Assembly (NCBI RefSeq): GCF_011947285.1
Contig: NZ_JAAOZT010000002.1
Coordinates: forward strand, 744,001-808,000
Length of the DNA stretch: 64,000 bases
Source: Glaciimonas immobilis
GTDB taxonomy: Bacteria > Pseudomonadota > Gammaproteobacteria > Burkholderiales > Burkholderiaceae_D
Direction: 5' to 3'
Shown here: positions 18,676 through 27,603 of the stretch, piece after piece
How the letters are laid out: every line of letters begins with the position of its first letter
How positions within the stretch are numbered: position 1 is the first letter of the stretch
Translations under genes and position numbers: made by a program
The notes under the pieces: model-generated
Told to the model about the DNA's origin: nothing
The model's input: the letters and a program-made list of their open reading frames with translations, nothing else
Databases searched by the model: none

Positions 18676-18893
18676 CTAGGACTCGGGGCCGATGCCAAAT
18701 TCAGTAGCAACTGGGGCAAGTCCGTCATAGGCTTCAGCGACTGTACGAAGCGCGATTAAGCCAGCAGCACGATTCTCGGGATTGTCGAGCGATTCCCGTG
18801 CAGCTTTTAATATTCCACAGCCAATTTAGGATAAGCGCTCAGTTCAGCGATTTCTCGTTCGTGGTGTGAAGTGACGCCTTTCAATTTATTCAT
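18676..18893 (-). pseudogene. Addiction-module antitoxin (HigA-like DNA-binding family), frameshifted and truncated
   Basis: The frame opens MNKLKGVTSHHEREIAEL, then stops after LAVEY. Adding one T restores LKAARESLDNPENRAAGL and IALRTVAEAYDGLAPVATE, a pattern seen in the antidote proteins partnered with RelE/HigB-type toxins. It then stops before the C-terminal recognition helix. No toxin gene is adjacent. A degraded antitoxin is the best reading. Confidence 0.6.
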
Positions 18894-18898
18894 AAAAA

Positions 18899-19249
18899 CT
18901 ATTTGGAATGTTCGGAAATGAACTGACGTAGCGCGGAGTCGATACGCGTCTGCCACCCTTGACCTTCAGACTTAAAGTGCTCTACGACTTCATGTGAAAG
19001 GCGGATGTTGATACGCTCTTTAGGATGTTCTGCGCGAGGTCGACCGCGTGGCTTGAGCATTTCTTGGGCAGTTTTTTCACCAAATATTTTAGGTAAAACC
19101 TCGCTGGCAGGACGTGCACGTGCGAAATCCTCATCTGTCCATTCATGACCATCGGGATCGGCAAGAATGTCCGCATTAATAGCTGCATCTTCTTCTGGTG
19201 TGGGCAGAATTATCTCGCGCCCGGAGCGTGTTTTAAGTATTTTCGTCAT
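18899..19249 (-). CDS. brnA: BrnA-type antitoxin
   Basis: A 116-residue protein with the BrnA C-terminal ribbon-helix-helix region (ERINIRLSHEVVEHFKSEG, then GWQTRIDSALRQFI) and the N-terminal PTPEEDAAINADILADPDG motif shared with the orphan at 12390. It neutralises BrnT and represses the operon. It overlaps brnT by 17 bases, the usual toxin-first order. The pair appears intact. Confidence 0.88.
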   Translation of the reverse strand: MTKILKTRSGREIILPTPEEDAAINADILADPDGHEWTDEDFARARPASEVLPKIFGEKTAQEMLKPRGRPRAEHPKERINIRLSHEVVEHFKSEGQGWQTRIDSALRQFISEHSK

Positions 19250-19502
19250 ATCGTTTCACCTCTCTCAAATTTGCTTTGCGTAGACTGATGACATGTATTC
19301 GATCACCGCGTGGTGTGAACACTACAACGTGTAGTCGATCTTCGATCATTCCTAACACTTCGTAACGGCGTTCACCATATTCTTTGCGGATATCTTCTTC
19401 GATAATTATCGCCGTCCAGTCCATTTCCTCAACAAGAGTAAATGATAAACCGCGCTCAATTTCGTTGCGTTCACTTTTGTCGGGGTCGAAGCTTATTTCC
19501 AT
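19233..19502 (-). CDS. brnT: BrnT-type ribonuclease toxin
   Basis: An 89-residue RelE-fold toxin. It has the BrnT opening MEISFDPDKSERNEIERGLS, the ERRYEVLGMIEDRLHVVVF strand region and the C-terminal ISLRKANLREVKRYDE motif with the basic catalytic residues. The start at 19502 is chosen because the upstream 13 residues of the open frame are not family-like. It cleaves RNA and slows growth until bound by BrnA. First gene of an apparently functional brnTA pair near the right end of the island. Confidence 0.9.
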   Translation of the reverse strand: MEISFDPDKSERNEIERGLSFTLVEEMDWTAIIIEEDIRKEYGERRYEVLGMIEDRLHVVVFTPRGDRIHVISLRKANLREVKRYDENT

Positions 19503-19616
19503 ATTATTTATTGTACTCACACAAATTATGCCAGTCAACATTATTGTGGCGACAAAAAATAACGTAGGTAATATATATTCGCGCTTTATTAGAAGGGTAT
19601 TTTCTTTCGAAATCAG

Positions 19617-19685
19617 TTCCGCAACTAAAACCAGCCCCGCGCCAGCATTGGCTCTGCGAGCTATCGATTTAGAGGGGTTGCGGAA
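19617..19685. repeat. Putative integrase arm-type sites, inside the right end
   Basis: TTCCGCAAC at 19617-19625 and its inverted copy GTTGCGGAA at 19677-19685 share the TCCGCAAC core of the paired repeats at 11949-11978 and 19881-19908. They lie 48-116 bp from the right attachment repeat. Candidate arm sites; inferred. Confidence 0.5.
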
Positions 19686-19732
19686 CGGAAAGGGGCGTAA
19701 CTCTTTGAGTTTATTGACTTAGACAGTAGACG

Positions 19733-19845
19733 TGAAAACTAGCGACGGTTTATCCCGTTCGTGAGTTCGAATCTCACCGCTTCCGCCAGTTTTAAGCATA
19801 AAGCCCTGATTATTCAGGGCTTTTTTGTTTTGGGGGTTTGATTGC
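19733..19845 (+). repeat. Right attachment repeat (tRNA-Ser 3' fragment plus terminator)
   Basis: Copy of 11804-11916 with one mismatch. It holds only the anticodon-to-3' part of tRNA-Ser, so it is not a functional tRNA. The terminator hairpin is retained. Confidence 0.95.
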
Positions 19846-19880
19846 TTAATTATGTATTTGATACTTTTAAGGCAATCACT

Positions 19881-19908
19881 TCCGCAACTATTAGACCACT
19901 TCCGCAAC
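19881..19908. repeat. Arm-site-like direct repeats beyond the right attachment repeat
   Basis: Two TCCGCAAC copies start 20 bp apart (19881 and 19901), matching the arrangement beyond the left repeat. This implies a second related element was integrated in tandem here. Confidence 0.55.
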
Positions 19909-20009
19909 TCCCGCTGATTTTGCCTATTATTTAGGCAGCATGACGAAGCAAAACGAAAAATTTTTAAAGCGCTTTAATTTCGTGGAAATTTTAAATAGTT
20001 GCTTATCGG

Positions 20010-20155
20010 CTATCTAGTTGGCTTCACAGTTTCACCAACGCAGCGATAAACCTTTTTAGTAATTTCTTGCTCCTTGTGCCCAAGCAAGTGGCTTCCCCCT
20101 GGAATATCTTCTATTTCAGATCTCGCTTAGGGCGGATATCGCGAAAGTCGAACTG
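20010..20155 (-). pseudogene. Integrase C-terminal relic (second island)
   Basis: The minus strand encodes FRDIRPK, a frameshift to SEIEDIPGG, then SHLLGHKEQEITKKVYR and GETVKPTR followed by a stop at 20010-20012. This closely matches the C-terminus of the intact integrase at 13182. Only the last 45 or so codons survive. The relic lies at the same orientation and distance from its attachment repeat as the intact gene. Confidence 0.85.
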
Positions 20156-20159
20156 TCTG

Positions 20160-20235
20160 GGTGGAATCGCCATTGACCCTAACACTTACGAAGTGACGGC
20201 GCTTGATTTTGAACAGCAGCGCTTAAGTGCTCTGA
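20160..20235 (+). pseudogene. BrnA-like antitoxin N-terminal relic
   Basis: The plus strand encodes GIAIDPNTYEVTALDFEQQR, which aligns with GIAADPDSYEMSPTEFKQLR of the orphan antitoxin at 12390. The rest of the gene is missing. With the integrase relic it mirrors the gene content of the intact island, in shortened form. Confidence 0.55.
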
Positions 20236-20459
20236 CCAATGCCTCGGTTAGCGCCAAGTTACGCTCTTTACCTCTTTATGCTCAATAATGACCTGAGTCC
20301 AGTCATTATTATTTCAGCAAATTAGTGTTTCTTTGAAATAAGCCCTTATAGATAAAGCTTTATGATAAATTATTGTCTATCTATGACGAGGTAATCGCTC
20401 ATTATCCCCTTATAAAAGTTGTATTTGAAGTATAAGCTGCTTTCTATGAGGGTCTTCTG

Positions 20460-20789
20460 ATGCCTAAAAAATTCTTGAACATTGATACGTTACCCACGCT
20501 GGTGCATGAACGTCTGATCACGTGGGGGCGGTGCGTTCATACGCAACGCTTGCGCCAACGCATCACGGCGGCCGACCTTTGCGGTCGTATGAGTATTTCA
20601 GAGGCGACCTTGCGTCGTCTTGAAAAAGGCGATCCGGGCACGGGTGCGGGTGCGTACCTCACTGCGCTGCTTATTTTAGGTGTAGCTGACGAAGCAACAC
20701 CGCCGCTGACACCATCGTTATGGGCCGATATTCCTCAGCATAGAGTAAAGCTCAGTCGGCTAGAGCGAAGAAGTGACGATGATATTTAA
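20460..20789 (+). CDS. XRE family helix-turn-helix regulator
   Basis: A 109-residue protein with a cro/CI-type helix-turn-helix at about residues 28-70 (RLRQRITAADLCGRMSI, then SEATLRRLEKGDPG). The C-terminal tail is short and basic. Such regulators often pair with HipA-like kinases, but no partner is present downstream, where only a decayed reductase gene follows. It may be a remnant of the second island or an isolated regulator. Target genes are unknown. Confidence 0.75.
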   Translation: MPKKFLNIDTLPTLVHERLITWGRCVHTQRLRQRITAADLCGRMSISEATLRRLEKGDPGTGAGAYLTALLILGVADEATPPLTPSLWADIPQHRVKLSRLERRSDDDI

Positions 20790-20849
20790 TACTTCTAAGC
20801 CACTGTTTGTCTATTTGCAGCGTCCGACAACGGGGAATGATAACGGTTG

Positions 20850-21153
20850 GATGCTATCAAGGCGCTCTTTCGAAAAGCGATGAGCTCGTTTCCAAGAGGC
20901 GTGACGATCGTTACTACGCTTGATACAGATGGACAATCGCGGGGATTCACAGCGACCGCGTTTTCGTCGCTGTAATCCACCGATGATCTTGGTCTGTCTT
21001 GCTAACAAAGCAGAGTGCTTCCAGACATTTACGCCGTCGGGCCGCTTTACGGTCAATATTCTTAGTCAGGATTATGAACAACTCGCAATGCGTTTTGCGA
21101 CGACGGGTGCTGACAAGTTCGCCGGTGGCGGAACTTGTTCCGGCAAAAATTGA
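20850..21153 (+). pseudogene. Flavin reductase-like domain protein, decayed
   Basis: One frame reads ALFRKAMSSFPRGVTIVTT and GFTATAFSSL then stops. A second frame continues NPPMILVCLANKAECFQTF, RFTVNILSQDYEQLA and GADKFAGGG. Together these match the FMN-binding N-terminal half of HpaC/RutF-type flavin reductases. A small deletion near 20972 causes the break, and the C-terminal half is lost. In minus-strand reading, 21301-21390 contains a short CPVCDEAQ stretch of unknown meaning. Confidence 0.7.
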
Positions 21154-21460
21154 TGCGTTAAACTTCAAGTTACTTGCCCTGGTGATTAAGGCAGTTCGCA
21201 AGGAAACCCGAGCCGCTACGCTTAACTGCAGGGAAATCGGTTTTAATCGACAGCAAATCCTACTGACCGACCAAAAATGTGAACAGCTTAATTTACATGC
21301 AATCCAGATGATAGTGACTGTCGCGTAACCACTCACATTTGTTTTCATCGAAGCGCTGGGCTTCATCGCAAACAGGACAGTCAACAATACTTACTTACTT
21401 TTTGCACGGAACTGTAATCGGTCAGGACCGGTGCGTTGCATGCCGCTTCCCGTGGAACAA

Positions 21461-23779
21461 TCACGCTACCGAATTACTTTCAGCTTCAGGCGCGACATCC
21501 TTATGCGGAATGAAAAAGTCTATTGGCCGCCGACAAAAGCGCGATAGTATCGCTTTCGCTAATGGCAAACCTTGGCGAAAGTGTACTTGGCGCGAACGCA
21601 AAGCGACAAATAACGCTAATGAAAAACTGACCCATAGATTAATTGTCCCGATGGCTAAAATGCCGAGCACCGAACGGACCGCCGTCTGCCATCCCATATT
21701 ATTATCGAGGCCGACTAAAGCGATGGCAAAGTTTGCCGCAGAAAAGGTGATGTGCCGGATATCAATCGGCAGCCCCACCATAAATCCGACAGTACCAATC
21801 GTACCCAGCAAAATGCCAAAATAGAAGTTACCCATCAAACCGCCCAGATTGCTCTCCAGGTATTCCGCTACCTTTTGCAGTCGTTCCTGTCCTATTAACT
21901 TGCGCAACCATCTTACACGTTCAATGCGCTTTGCCATGTGCGTGTACAGCGCACTATTATCATAATAGCCGGAGATCAGACCCGCTATAAAAAGGCAGCC
22001 GCCAGCGATTGCTGCATGGAAGAGGGCGAGACTATGCAGGGGATCGAGGTCATGCAGCAGATGTTGCGCCTTGTCAGGCGTTACCAGATGGTGACCAAAC
22101 ATATGCAACCAGGTCACACCGATGACATACGCCACGGGGAAGACCACAACGAGATTGCCGGTCACCGCAATGAACTGCGTACGAAATACTTTGACTATCA
22201 AGTCGACAAGACTGTCGATATCAATGTTCCGGTTATCCTTGCTGTGCAAGCCTGCTGCGATCCTTGATGCGGTCATCGCGGGTTGTTTGGTCGCCACCGT
22301 GAAGTGCAGCACGTGAATCAACATAAAACCGGTGGAGTAATTCATGCTGAACAAAAATGCTTCTACCAGCGGCGCAGCGCGTAAATACGAGTATAGGATT
22401 TTCATCATCGCCATAAAGCCGATGATCACCCCAGCACCAGCGGCAGAACGAAACATCGCGCTGAACTCGCTGCGACTCTCTGCGATGTAATGTTCGCCGG
22501 TTCGGCTGGCATTCTCTGTAATGTTTCGCGCCAATAAATTAATGTTACTGGCAAATAACTCACGAATTGCATATTTTCGGTTATGCGCTTCTATTAGTTC
22601 CCGGGCCAACGTGATCGCAGCGTTACGCTTTGCAATTTGCTCGGGAGAGACTGAAAGGTTGCTGGGGACGTTCGCGGTCAATTTTTCCGTATTGCTGCAC
22701 GTAGAAGGGGCCTCTGCCTCTTGATCAATTTTTTGGCCGTTCTCCGAAGCGATGACTACATCCTCCACGTCGGCCAGCATTAACAGTTTACGTAGTCGAA
22801 TGATACTTTGGTCCAGACGCACGACTAAATAGGTTAGGGCAACGCTGGTGCCTTTTTTCAACGCATTCTTGCGTATTTTGATCACTACATCGCTGCATTG
22901 ATCCAACATCACCTGTAAATGTTTGGCGTCCTGAATAAGCGCTGCGGCGCTTTGCTGCCTGGTCGGCGTTGTATCGGCTTTGCTCTGCGCATCATTGCCA
23001 TATTCGGCTGTCGCGCCATTGACATTCGCGATCGTAACTTCGCCTTCAAGATACCGCCGATACCCCGCAAGATAGCGGTGAAACTCTACGTTCTGCATCA
23101 AGAATGGCGATTCCATATCTTCCATCTCCGGATACAAACGGATTAACGATGGCTCCAGTCCCATTGCGCTAATACGATACGACAAGGTTTGCATTGCCTC
23201 CAATAATTCTGTAATCGTTTTGCGACGATCCCGGAGATCGCGGACAACATTTGTGACCTGCGGGGCTTCTTTTGCCGTTGCACTATCCGCTTTTGTACTA
23301 GCCAAATCGACGATGCCATGGTTAATATTGTCGGCGGTGTTTGGGGCGGCGTCATAGAGGATTTCAATCAGACCAAGCCAGTCCTCAGTCGGAATCGCGT
23401 TGATCCACCTATAATCGGTCTCGGCGGGTAGCACCCGGTCCAGGCAATCACGCAGATAAGCCTCATCGAGCGCGGGCGGCAAAACGCGATACGACATCCG
23501 CTGGAAAAGTTCGGTGAAAAATCCTGCGTTGGGAAGAATGCCGATATCGGTATACAAACTTGTCTGACGTCGACTCGCATACAGGTGCAATAAGTAATGC
23601 CGTAGTGCACTGGCACTTGCGGGATCGTTGCGTAACAGGTCCAGCAGCGCACGTACGTTTTGCGTGGCCGTCAGGTGATCGTCTGGTTCCGGTGGTCGCA
23701 ACGTCTTGACCAATGTGGACAGGTAATCGACGTTATCGGAAAATGGATCAGCTTCAATCAGTTTGATCGAGGTCAACAT
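21461..23779 (-). CDS. Site-specific recombinase Gcr-family membrane protein (PF10136)
   Basis: A 772-residue protein. The N-terminal two thirds are soluble and helical. The C-terminal third has several strong hydrophobic segments (for example AGAGVIIGFMAMMKILYSY and IAGGCLFIAGLISGYYDNS). The pattern matches the beta-proteobacterial family annotated as site-specific recombinase Gcr. The membrane segments make a direct recombinase role doubtful; the name is historical. It is complete, with an IPHKDVAPEAE-like tail. It stands alone, divergent from the chorismate mutase gene. Confidence 0.85.
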   Translation of the reverse strand: MLTSIKLIEADPFSDNVDYLSTLVKTLRPPEPDDHLTATQNVRALLDLLRNDPASASALRHYLLHLYASRRQTSLYTDIGILPNAGFFTELFQRMSYRVLPPALDEAYLRDCLDRVLPAETDYRWINAIPTEDWLGLIEILYDAAPNTADNINHGIVDLASTKADSATAKEAPQVTNVVRDLRDRRKTITELLEAMQTLSYRISAMGLEPSLIRLYPEMEDMESPFLMQNVEFHRYLAGYRRYLEGEVTIANVNGATAEYGNDAQSKADTTPTRQQSAAALIQDAKHLQVMLDQCSDVVIKIRKNALKKGTSVALTYLVVRLDQSIIRLRKLLMLADVEDVVIASENGQKIDQEAEAPSTCSNTEKLTANVPSNLSVSPEQIAKRNAAITLARELIEAHNRKYAIRELFASNINLLARNITENASRTGEHYIAESRSEFSAMFRSAAGAGVIIGFMAMMKILYSYLRAAPLVEAFLFSMNYSTGFMLIHVLHFTVATKQPAMTASRIAAGLHSKDNRNIDIDSLVDLIVKVFRTQFIAVTGNLVVVFPVAYVIGVTWLHMFGHHLVTPDKAQHLLHDLDPLHSLALFHAAIAGGCLFIAGLISGYYDNSALYTHMAKRIERVRWLRKLIGQERLQKVAEYLESNLGGLMGNFYFGILLGTIGTVGFMVGLPIDIRHITFSAANFAIALVGLDNNMGWQTAVRSVLGILAIGTINLWVSFSLALFVALRSRQVHFRQGLPLAKAILSRFCRRPIDFFIPHKDVAPEAESNSVA

Positions 23780-24074
23780 ACAGAATGTTTCCTAATTGCA
23801 AAGTCTATAGTATACGTTTGATTGATGATTTTTATGTTGTGAAGCTGCAAATTAGGTGACAGATTATGCAAAAAGAATTTATAAATAATACTTTGGAGCA
23901 AACTTCTGGAGTGCAATGTCTCGCGGTTTCCGGACTTTATTTCTGTAAGGTATTTTTGAAATGAAATTCTAGTACTGGGCAGCAATTGCCCCGCAAAACG
24001 CAAATTGGCGGGTCTATTTTTAACCACAGTTAAAATAGTGGCTCAATCATCGAATTTTTGAACTAAGGGAGCGC

Positions 24075-24695
24075 ATGTTAAACGTTTATTATTCAAGGTA
24101 TTTGCGCGGGGCATCTGGTTTGGTCCTCGTATTGCTCGTGGGCGCCTGCCAAAATCTGGCACCTGGCCCAGTCGATCAGCTTGCTTTTAACGATAGTGTT
24201 ATCGCACCGTCCACGAGGAAAAAAATCAACAACTTACTTAACTTGATGGACCAGCGCTTAAATGTGGCACAGCGCGTTGCCAAATCCAAATGGAACTCAG
24301 GTGCATCGGTGAATGATCCTAAACGGGAGTTACAAATCCTTGACAGCGTCGCCGCACAGGCAGACGCTTTAGGAGGATTAAATCCCGCATTAGTGCGTCA
24401 TTTTTTTCAAGACCAATTTGATGCCGGCAAAATTATTCAAAATGATTTGCTGTCTGAATGGCGCAAATCCATTCCGACTGAGTATAAGTTTGATGATGCT
24501 CCAGACCTGGCGCGTGACATCCGTCCGATACTCGACAAGCTGACGCCAGCGCTGATTGCGGCCTTGCGCGATGTTCAGCCGATACTGGCTGACCCTGGTG
24601 TGCATGGGTACGTGTCGCAGACCGCTATTACATTAATCCGCGGTGACGTCAATGGCGCGGTCCGTCGTCAGGCACTACGCGGATTAATGGAGTAA
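24075..24695 (+). CDS. Secreted chorismate mutase (AroQ gamma class)
   Basis: A 206-residue protein with an N-terminal signal segment ending LLVGACQN (possibly a lipobox, so it may be lipid-anchored). The mature part has the AroQ fold: LLNLMDQRLNVAQRVAKSKW, then DPKRELQILDSVAAQA, carrying the arginines and lysine that bind chorismate. Gamma-class enzymes convert chorismate to prephenate in the periplasm. Length and domain fit the family. It is monocistronic by spacing. Confidence 0.85.
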   Translation: MLNVYYSRYLRGASGLVLVLLVGACQNLAPGPVDQLAFNDSVIAPSTRKKINNLLNLMDQRLNVAQRVAKSKWNSGASVNDPKRELQILDSVAAQADALGGLNPALVRHFFQDQFDAGKIIQNDLLSEWRKSIPTEYKFDDAPDLARDIRPILDKLTPALIAALRDVQPILADPGVHGYVSQTAITLIRGDVNGAVRRQALRGLME

Positions 24696-24988
24696 ACGCG
24701 CTGCAGACGCAGTGAATGCCGATGGATGTCCAATATGGGGTCGCAACGCAGTAGGCGTTCAAGCTGGTTTGCATCTCCCGGTCCTTGCTTGGCGGCGAGA
24801 TGCTACTCCTCACCAAATTCATCCTTACTTTGATAGATTGACACATAATCCGTAATACCTCAAAAATCGATGCTAATCAACGGTAATATATGTCACTCAA
24901 TATATGTGCTTGATTACTTGAAATCTAAATATTCACTGGTTTTTACTCAGCTAGCTTTGGTTCACCACCTCGAGATCGCATTCGTTTT

Positions 24989-25780
24989 ATGGCACAAACA
25001 CCTCACCTCGCACTCAATGCACGTCAGCAAGAAATAATAAATTACGTCCAGCGAGAAAGTTTCGTGACGGTCGAAAACCTCGCCAATCGCTTTGGGATGA
25101 CGCAGCAAACCATCCGGCGCGATATCAATATGCTGTCCGCCCATAATCTTCTGCAACGCTATCATGGCGGCGTGGGCCTGCCATCCAGCGCTGAAAATAT
25201 AGCCTACGGTGCCCGACAAGGCTTACAGTCAGAAGAAAAGCGCCGGATCGCGGCCCTGGTTGCCGAACATATCCCCGATCAGGCGACCTTATTCATTAAT
25301 ATCGGCACCACTACAGAAGAAGTCGCCAAAGCGCTGAGCCGCCGTCGCAATCTGCGCGTCATCACCAACAATCTGAACGTCGCTGCGATCATGAGCGGAT
25401 ATCCCGGATGCGAAGTCATCATTGCAGGGGGAGTGGTGCGCGCGCGCGACTTAGGCGTCACCGGCGAAGAAACTATCGATTTCATTCAACGGTTTAAGGT
25501 AGATTTTGGGATCATCGGCATTTCCAGTATCGATCCGGACGGCGCTCTGCGAGATTTCGATTACCGTGAGGTGCGGGTAGCGGAAGCGATCATTGCGCAA
25601 TCCCGCACCGTATTTTTAGTTGCCGACCATTCTAAATTTGCCCGTCCCGCTTTAGTAAAATTGGGCGAATTGGCAGATATTGACGCTCTTTTTACGGACA
25701 GACCGATACCGGACACACTAGTAAATGTTTTCAAAGAAGCCGAGATTAAAGTTTTCATCGCGGACAAAATCGTAGATTAA
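24989..25780 (+). CDS. DeoR/GlpR family transcriptional regulator
   Basis: A 263-residue regulator. The N-terminal winged helix (VTVENLANRFGMTQQTIRRD, then LLQRYHGGV) is the DeoR signature. The C-terminal DeoRC sensor domain contains INIGTTTEEVA, VITNNLNVA and VADHSKF. The similarity pattern is closest to GlpR, the glycerol-3-phosphate repressor, but no glp genes are adjacent, so the effector is not certain. The roughly 260 bases downstream hold no recognisable gene. Confidence 0.85.
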   Translation: MAQTPHLALNARQQEIINYVQRESFVTVENLANRFGMTQQTIRRDINMLSAHNLLQRYHGGVGLPSSAENIAYGARQGLQSEEKRRIAALVAEHIPDQATLFINIGTTTEEVAKALSRRRNLRVITNNLNVAAIMSGYPGCEVIIAGGVVRARDLGVTGEETIDFIQRFKVDFGIIGISSIDPDGALRDFDYREVRVAEAIIAQSRTVFLVADHSKFARPALVKLGELADIDALFTDRPIPDTLVNVFKEAEIKVFIADKIVD

Positions 25781-26042
25781 GCGACATTTTATCGTCTTGA
25801 CTTCTAGATCTGATCCCCTGTGTTGGCAGTGAGTAGGGCAAGCGGTGGACTGGGCTTGCAACGGCAATGCGTTTGCGCGATCGGCTTTACGACTCGTGCG
25901 CTAGCGAATTAATTCGCATTCCATAAACGCAACTAAGTTAACACGTGGCATCCTTATGGTGCACTCGTGGTGTCGCCTTAATCGTTTAGACCAAGCGCCC
26001 CGAAATTAACACGCCTATGGCATAACTCAGGACTATATGCTG

Positions 26043-26849
26043 TTATTCTTTATTGGAACGAGCGTTGGTCTCTCGGCTATCTGACTTTTTAGCGGGCGCG
26101 GCCTCATGTGAATGCTGACTGTCCGTTGGATCGGCGATCTGATATGTTTTTCCATGTTCCCAGGCGTTGACCGCCGGATCAATTGGTGGCGAGGGAATGT
26201 CCTCTCTGTCTTTCCGTTTCTTGGCACTATATATCCCGAACCGCTTATCCCGCTCCGCAATCATGGCAGGATCGCTTTGTCCGTCAGCTGTAAACCCCAT
26301 CATGAGTTGGGGCACGCCCAAAGGTAGCACCTTATCGACATCCGTGTGCCATGTATGCCACGTTTTACCGTAGGTCCCAACGAGCTTTTTCATGAGCTCT
26401 TTTTCCGCTACATCTGGAATGCCGGGAGCGATGAGCTGGCCAGACTTGACCTCTTGCACGTGACTGTGCCACAACGCCTTTTCTGAATCCGGCAATGTCT
26501 TGAACAGTTTGGCGCTCAGGATGTACTCAACCCCCATGAGCTTGGCGTCTTTCACATTGCCGTCGTAAATGACACATTGAATAACGTCTTCATTAAGAAT
26601 TGCGCAGTAGTGGTGTGCCTCCATCTGGACATGTTGCTTACCATTGTAAAAATGAAACCCATCCAGATAGGCATTGATGGCAGCGATAGGTGGCTTGCGT
26701 TGCAGAATATCCGCGCCAGTTTCAAGGACTTTGGTTTTCGTAGTCTCTGCGGTGCCAGGTGCGGTGACGTTTGATTCGGTTTCCTTGTGGCACGCGTTCA
26801 ACAAAAAAATGACAGCGCAGGAAATAATCGATAATTTAAAAAATTGCAT
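26043..26849 (-). CDS. OBAP/DUF1264 family lipoprotein
   Basis: A 268-residue protein. The start at 26849 gives a lipoprotein signal ending FLLNACHKE. The mature part carries the DUF1264 (oil body-associated protein) pattern: FHFYNGKQHVQMEAHHYC, LNEDVIQCVIYDG, LWHSHVQEVKSG, KLVGTYGKTWHTWHTD and LPLGVPQLMMGFT. Conserved histidines suggest metal or ligand binding; the biochemical role of the bacterial members is unknown. The last 40 residues are low-complexity and charged. Confidence 0.83.
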   Translation of the reverse strand: MQFFKLSIISCAVIFLLNACHKETESNVTAPGTAETTKTKVLETGADILQRKPPIAAINAYLDGFHFYNGKQHVQMEAHHYCAILNEDVIQCVIYDGNVKDAKLMGVEYILSAKLFKTLPDSEKALWHSHVQEVKSGQLIAPGIPDVAEKELMKKLVGTYGKTWHTWHTDVDKVLPLGVPQLMMGFTADGQSDPAMIAERDKRFGIYSAKKRKDREDIPSPPIDPAVNAWEHGKTYQIADPTDSQHSHEAAPAKKSDSRETNARSNKE

Positions 26850-26964
26850 GGGGAACCCCGCGAAGTAGAGGACCAATGTTTGCGGTAACATTAACACAAC
26901 TTTGGCCTATACGGTATCCACGCGAACGGGTTCCTCGACCGATCATCCGAGCTGACATCAAACG

Positions 26965-27381
26965 TCAAACAGGGACATTAACAATCGTTGCCTGCATCAT
27001 GGCAATCACTTTCCAGATAGTTCCTGACAGGGCTCGTACTTCTCCGGTGCAGACAGTGAGTAGTTTGCCGGAGTTTTGTACCTTTCCGATAGCTAAAAAT
27101 CGTTCACCAATCGCAGGCCGCATGAAGTTCATCTTAAACTCGGCCGTGACGACCTCGTACCCGGGCGGTGCTTTGGTGAGCGCCGCATAGCCACACGCAT
27201 TGTCAAGAATGCTGGTGATTGCGCCAGCGTGAACATAGCCATGTTGTTGGGAAAGGTGCGCAGAAAATGGTAATTCTATGTGAACCTCCCCCTCGGCGAT
27301 TAAAACCAGCTGCGCGTCAATGGTCGCCATCAGACCTTGTGACTTGAAGCTGATTGCGATACGTTCTTGAATGTCATACAT
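26965..27381 (-). CDS. PaaI-family hotdog thioesterase
   Basis: A 138-residue hotdog-fold protein with the PaaI signature LSQQHGYVHAGAITSILDNACG. The HGG-like loop and aspartate are the catalytic region of acyl-CoA thioesterases. The start at MYDIQERI (27381) fits the family; the longer frame adds 27 unrelated residues. The substrate is unknown. It is spaced away from the neighbouring lipoprotein gene by about 115 bases. Confidence 0.85.
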   Translation of the reverse strand: MYDIQERIAISFKSQGLMATIDAQLVLIAEGEVHIELPFSAHLSQQHGYVHAGAITSILDNACGYAALTKAPPGYEVVTAEFKMNFMRPAIGERFLAIGKVQNSGKLLTVCTGEVRALSGTIWKVIAMMQATIVNVPV

Positions 27382-27603
27382 GGGAAAGTGGCCTCTTGAG
27401 GGGAATTGTCTATGAAGACTAATGGTGCTAACGGTGATAATAGCGACCGAATATTTATGCACCGATTATGCATAATAACCATAAAAAATCTTGTGGAGCA
27501 AGCAGGGGGACGTGACTGAGCGCACATTTCATCCCGTTTGGAATAGCGCTCCTATATTGTGATTCGGGGGGGTAACACAACTTCGCTAATGCAAATCATC
27601 TGG

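Larger units (their letters stand above)
11860..19845. mobile_element. Integrated genomic island at tRNA-Ser(UGA), about 8 kb
   Basis: It is bounded by the 113-bp direct repeats at 11804-11916 and 19733-19845. It contains a tyrosine integrase with a DUF4224 partner near the left end, three small overlapping phage-like genes, a frameshifted DNA adenine methylase, a MarR/tautomerase pair, a TIR-like protein and toxin-antitoxin genes, several of them decayed. No structural phage genes or conjugation genes are seen. It is best described as a small integrative island or a degenerate satellite prophage. Confidence 0.9.

Noticed and set aside
19733-19845. Second tRNA-Ser gene
   Set aside because: Only the 3' part from the anticodon loop is present, with no acceptor 5' strand or D-arm; it is an attachment repeat.
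21461-23779. Gcr-type site-specific recombinase as evidence of a mobile element
   Set aside because: The protein has several membrane segments and belongs to a widespread chromosomal family; the name is not supported by catalytic motifs.
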